Source of the DNA: an uncultured Lachnospiraceae bacterium
Lineage (GTDB): Bacteria; Bacillota; Clostridia; Lachnospirales; Lachnospiraceae
NCBI GenBank assembly: GCA_945919795.1
Contig: CAMEJJ010000023.1
Coordinates: forward strand, 1-52,008
Reading direction: 5' to 3'
Length of the DNA: 52,008 nucleotides
This document shows, piece by piece, positions 51,829-52,008 of this stretch; positions within the stretch are counted from its first letter, which is position 1; each line of letters opens with the position of its first letter. The position numbers and the translations under genes are program-made. Under the pieces are notes generated by a model. That model was not told the origin of the DNA, ran no database searches, and saw only the letters and a program-made list of their open reading frames with translations.

Positions 51829-52008
51829 AATGTTTTTTCTCCAATTCTGCAAAAACTATTTCTGCATCAACGGCTTCTGCTCCGTTAGCGATTTCCTGCT
51901 CGGATTCGAAAATTGCTTGGTCGATGCGATTCATTCTTGCAAATTTATCATACAGTTCACTGCTCATAACAACCAAGTCGCTATATCCGTTTTTGGTAAT
52001 AAAAATAG
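51821..52008 (-). CDS. Phd/YefM-type antitoxin, N-terminus outside window
   Basis: The visible 61 codons read PIFITKNGYSDLVVMS-like (IFITKNGYSDLVVMSSELY), the conserved end of the Phd/YefM DNA-binding domain, followed by an acidic C-terminal tail that would bind and neutralise the toxin. The stop overlaps the toxin start, as is common in such operons. The gene continues past the window end. Confidence 0.8.
   Translation of the reverse strand, partial: IFITKNGYSDLVVMSSELYDKFARMNRIDQAIFESEQEIANGAEAVDAEIVFAELEKKHFG

Overview
The window looks like a chromosomal segment of a gut or rumen Lachnospiraceae bacterium (Clostridia, Firmicutes). The evidence is its low-to-moderate GC, strong Gram-positive ribosome binding sites, lipoprotein-type binding proteins and cellulase, LexA boxes of the Firmicutes type, and several families typical of that group (DUF6320, DUF6323/DUF6179, TIGR03915/TIGR03916, DUF624 genes beside sugar ABC transporters, a clostridial-type cellobiose phosphorylase). 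Species assignment is not possible from sequence reading alone.

Layout. 0-4.5 kb: two tRNA genes (Gly, partial; Pro), then a minus-strand housekeeping operon (THUMP methyltransferase, anchored hypothetical protein, RdgB, YfcE-like phosphodiesterase), a small hydrophilic gene with a forespore-like promoter, an orphan small-RNA candidate, the first giant palindrome (A) and a HAAS-domain membrane protein. 5-36.9 kb: a beta-glucan (cellulose, cellobiose, cellodextrin) utilisation region. It has two sugar ABC systems (each a binding lipoprotein plus two permeases, no ATPase), each with a DUF624 gene nearby; cytoplasmic cellobiose phosphorylase (GH94); a lipoprotein GH5 cellulase with a CBM2-like domain; a GH3 enzyme; a GDSL esterase; and AraC and MerR regulators. 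Between these lie cardiolipin synthase, an aminotransferase, a DUF1275 protein, a MATE exporter, and a trio of alpha/beta hydrolase, condensation-like acyltransferase and zinc-ribbon membrane protein. 37-45.8 kb: anchored hypothetical protein, deoC, a SUFU-domain protein, an SOS-type DNA-repair pair, the DUF6323/DUF6179 pair, a membrane protein and an HTH-membrane regulator. 46-52 kb: an accessory patch with a DUF4143 ATPase, a methyltransferase-like membrane protein, decayed duplicate copies of two neighbours, an anion permease, small genes and a Phd/RelE-type toxin-antitoxin pair cut by the window end.

Working model (inference): the surface GH5 enzyme cuts beta-1,4-glucan, the ABC systems import cellodextrins with a shared ATPase encoded elsewhere, and GH94 and GH3 split them inside, GH94 conserving energy as glucose-1-phosphate.

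The most unusual content is non-coding. Two unrelated families of roughly 220-250 bp palindromic elements (A, B and short form C; D and E) lie between convergent transcription units. Within each family, inner stems change in a base-pair-preserving way between copies, while the outer arms are unrelated in sequence between copies yet perfectly or nearly self-complementary within each copy. There is also a seven-unit 51-52 bp tandem array of terminator-like hairpins at 23.1-23.4 kb and a compact small-RNA candidate with C-rich unpaired segments at 3.6 kb.
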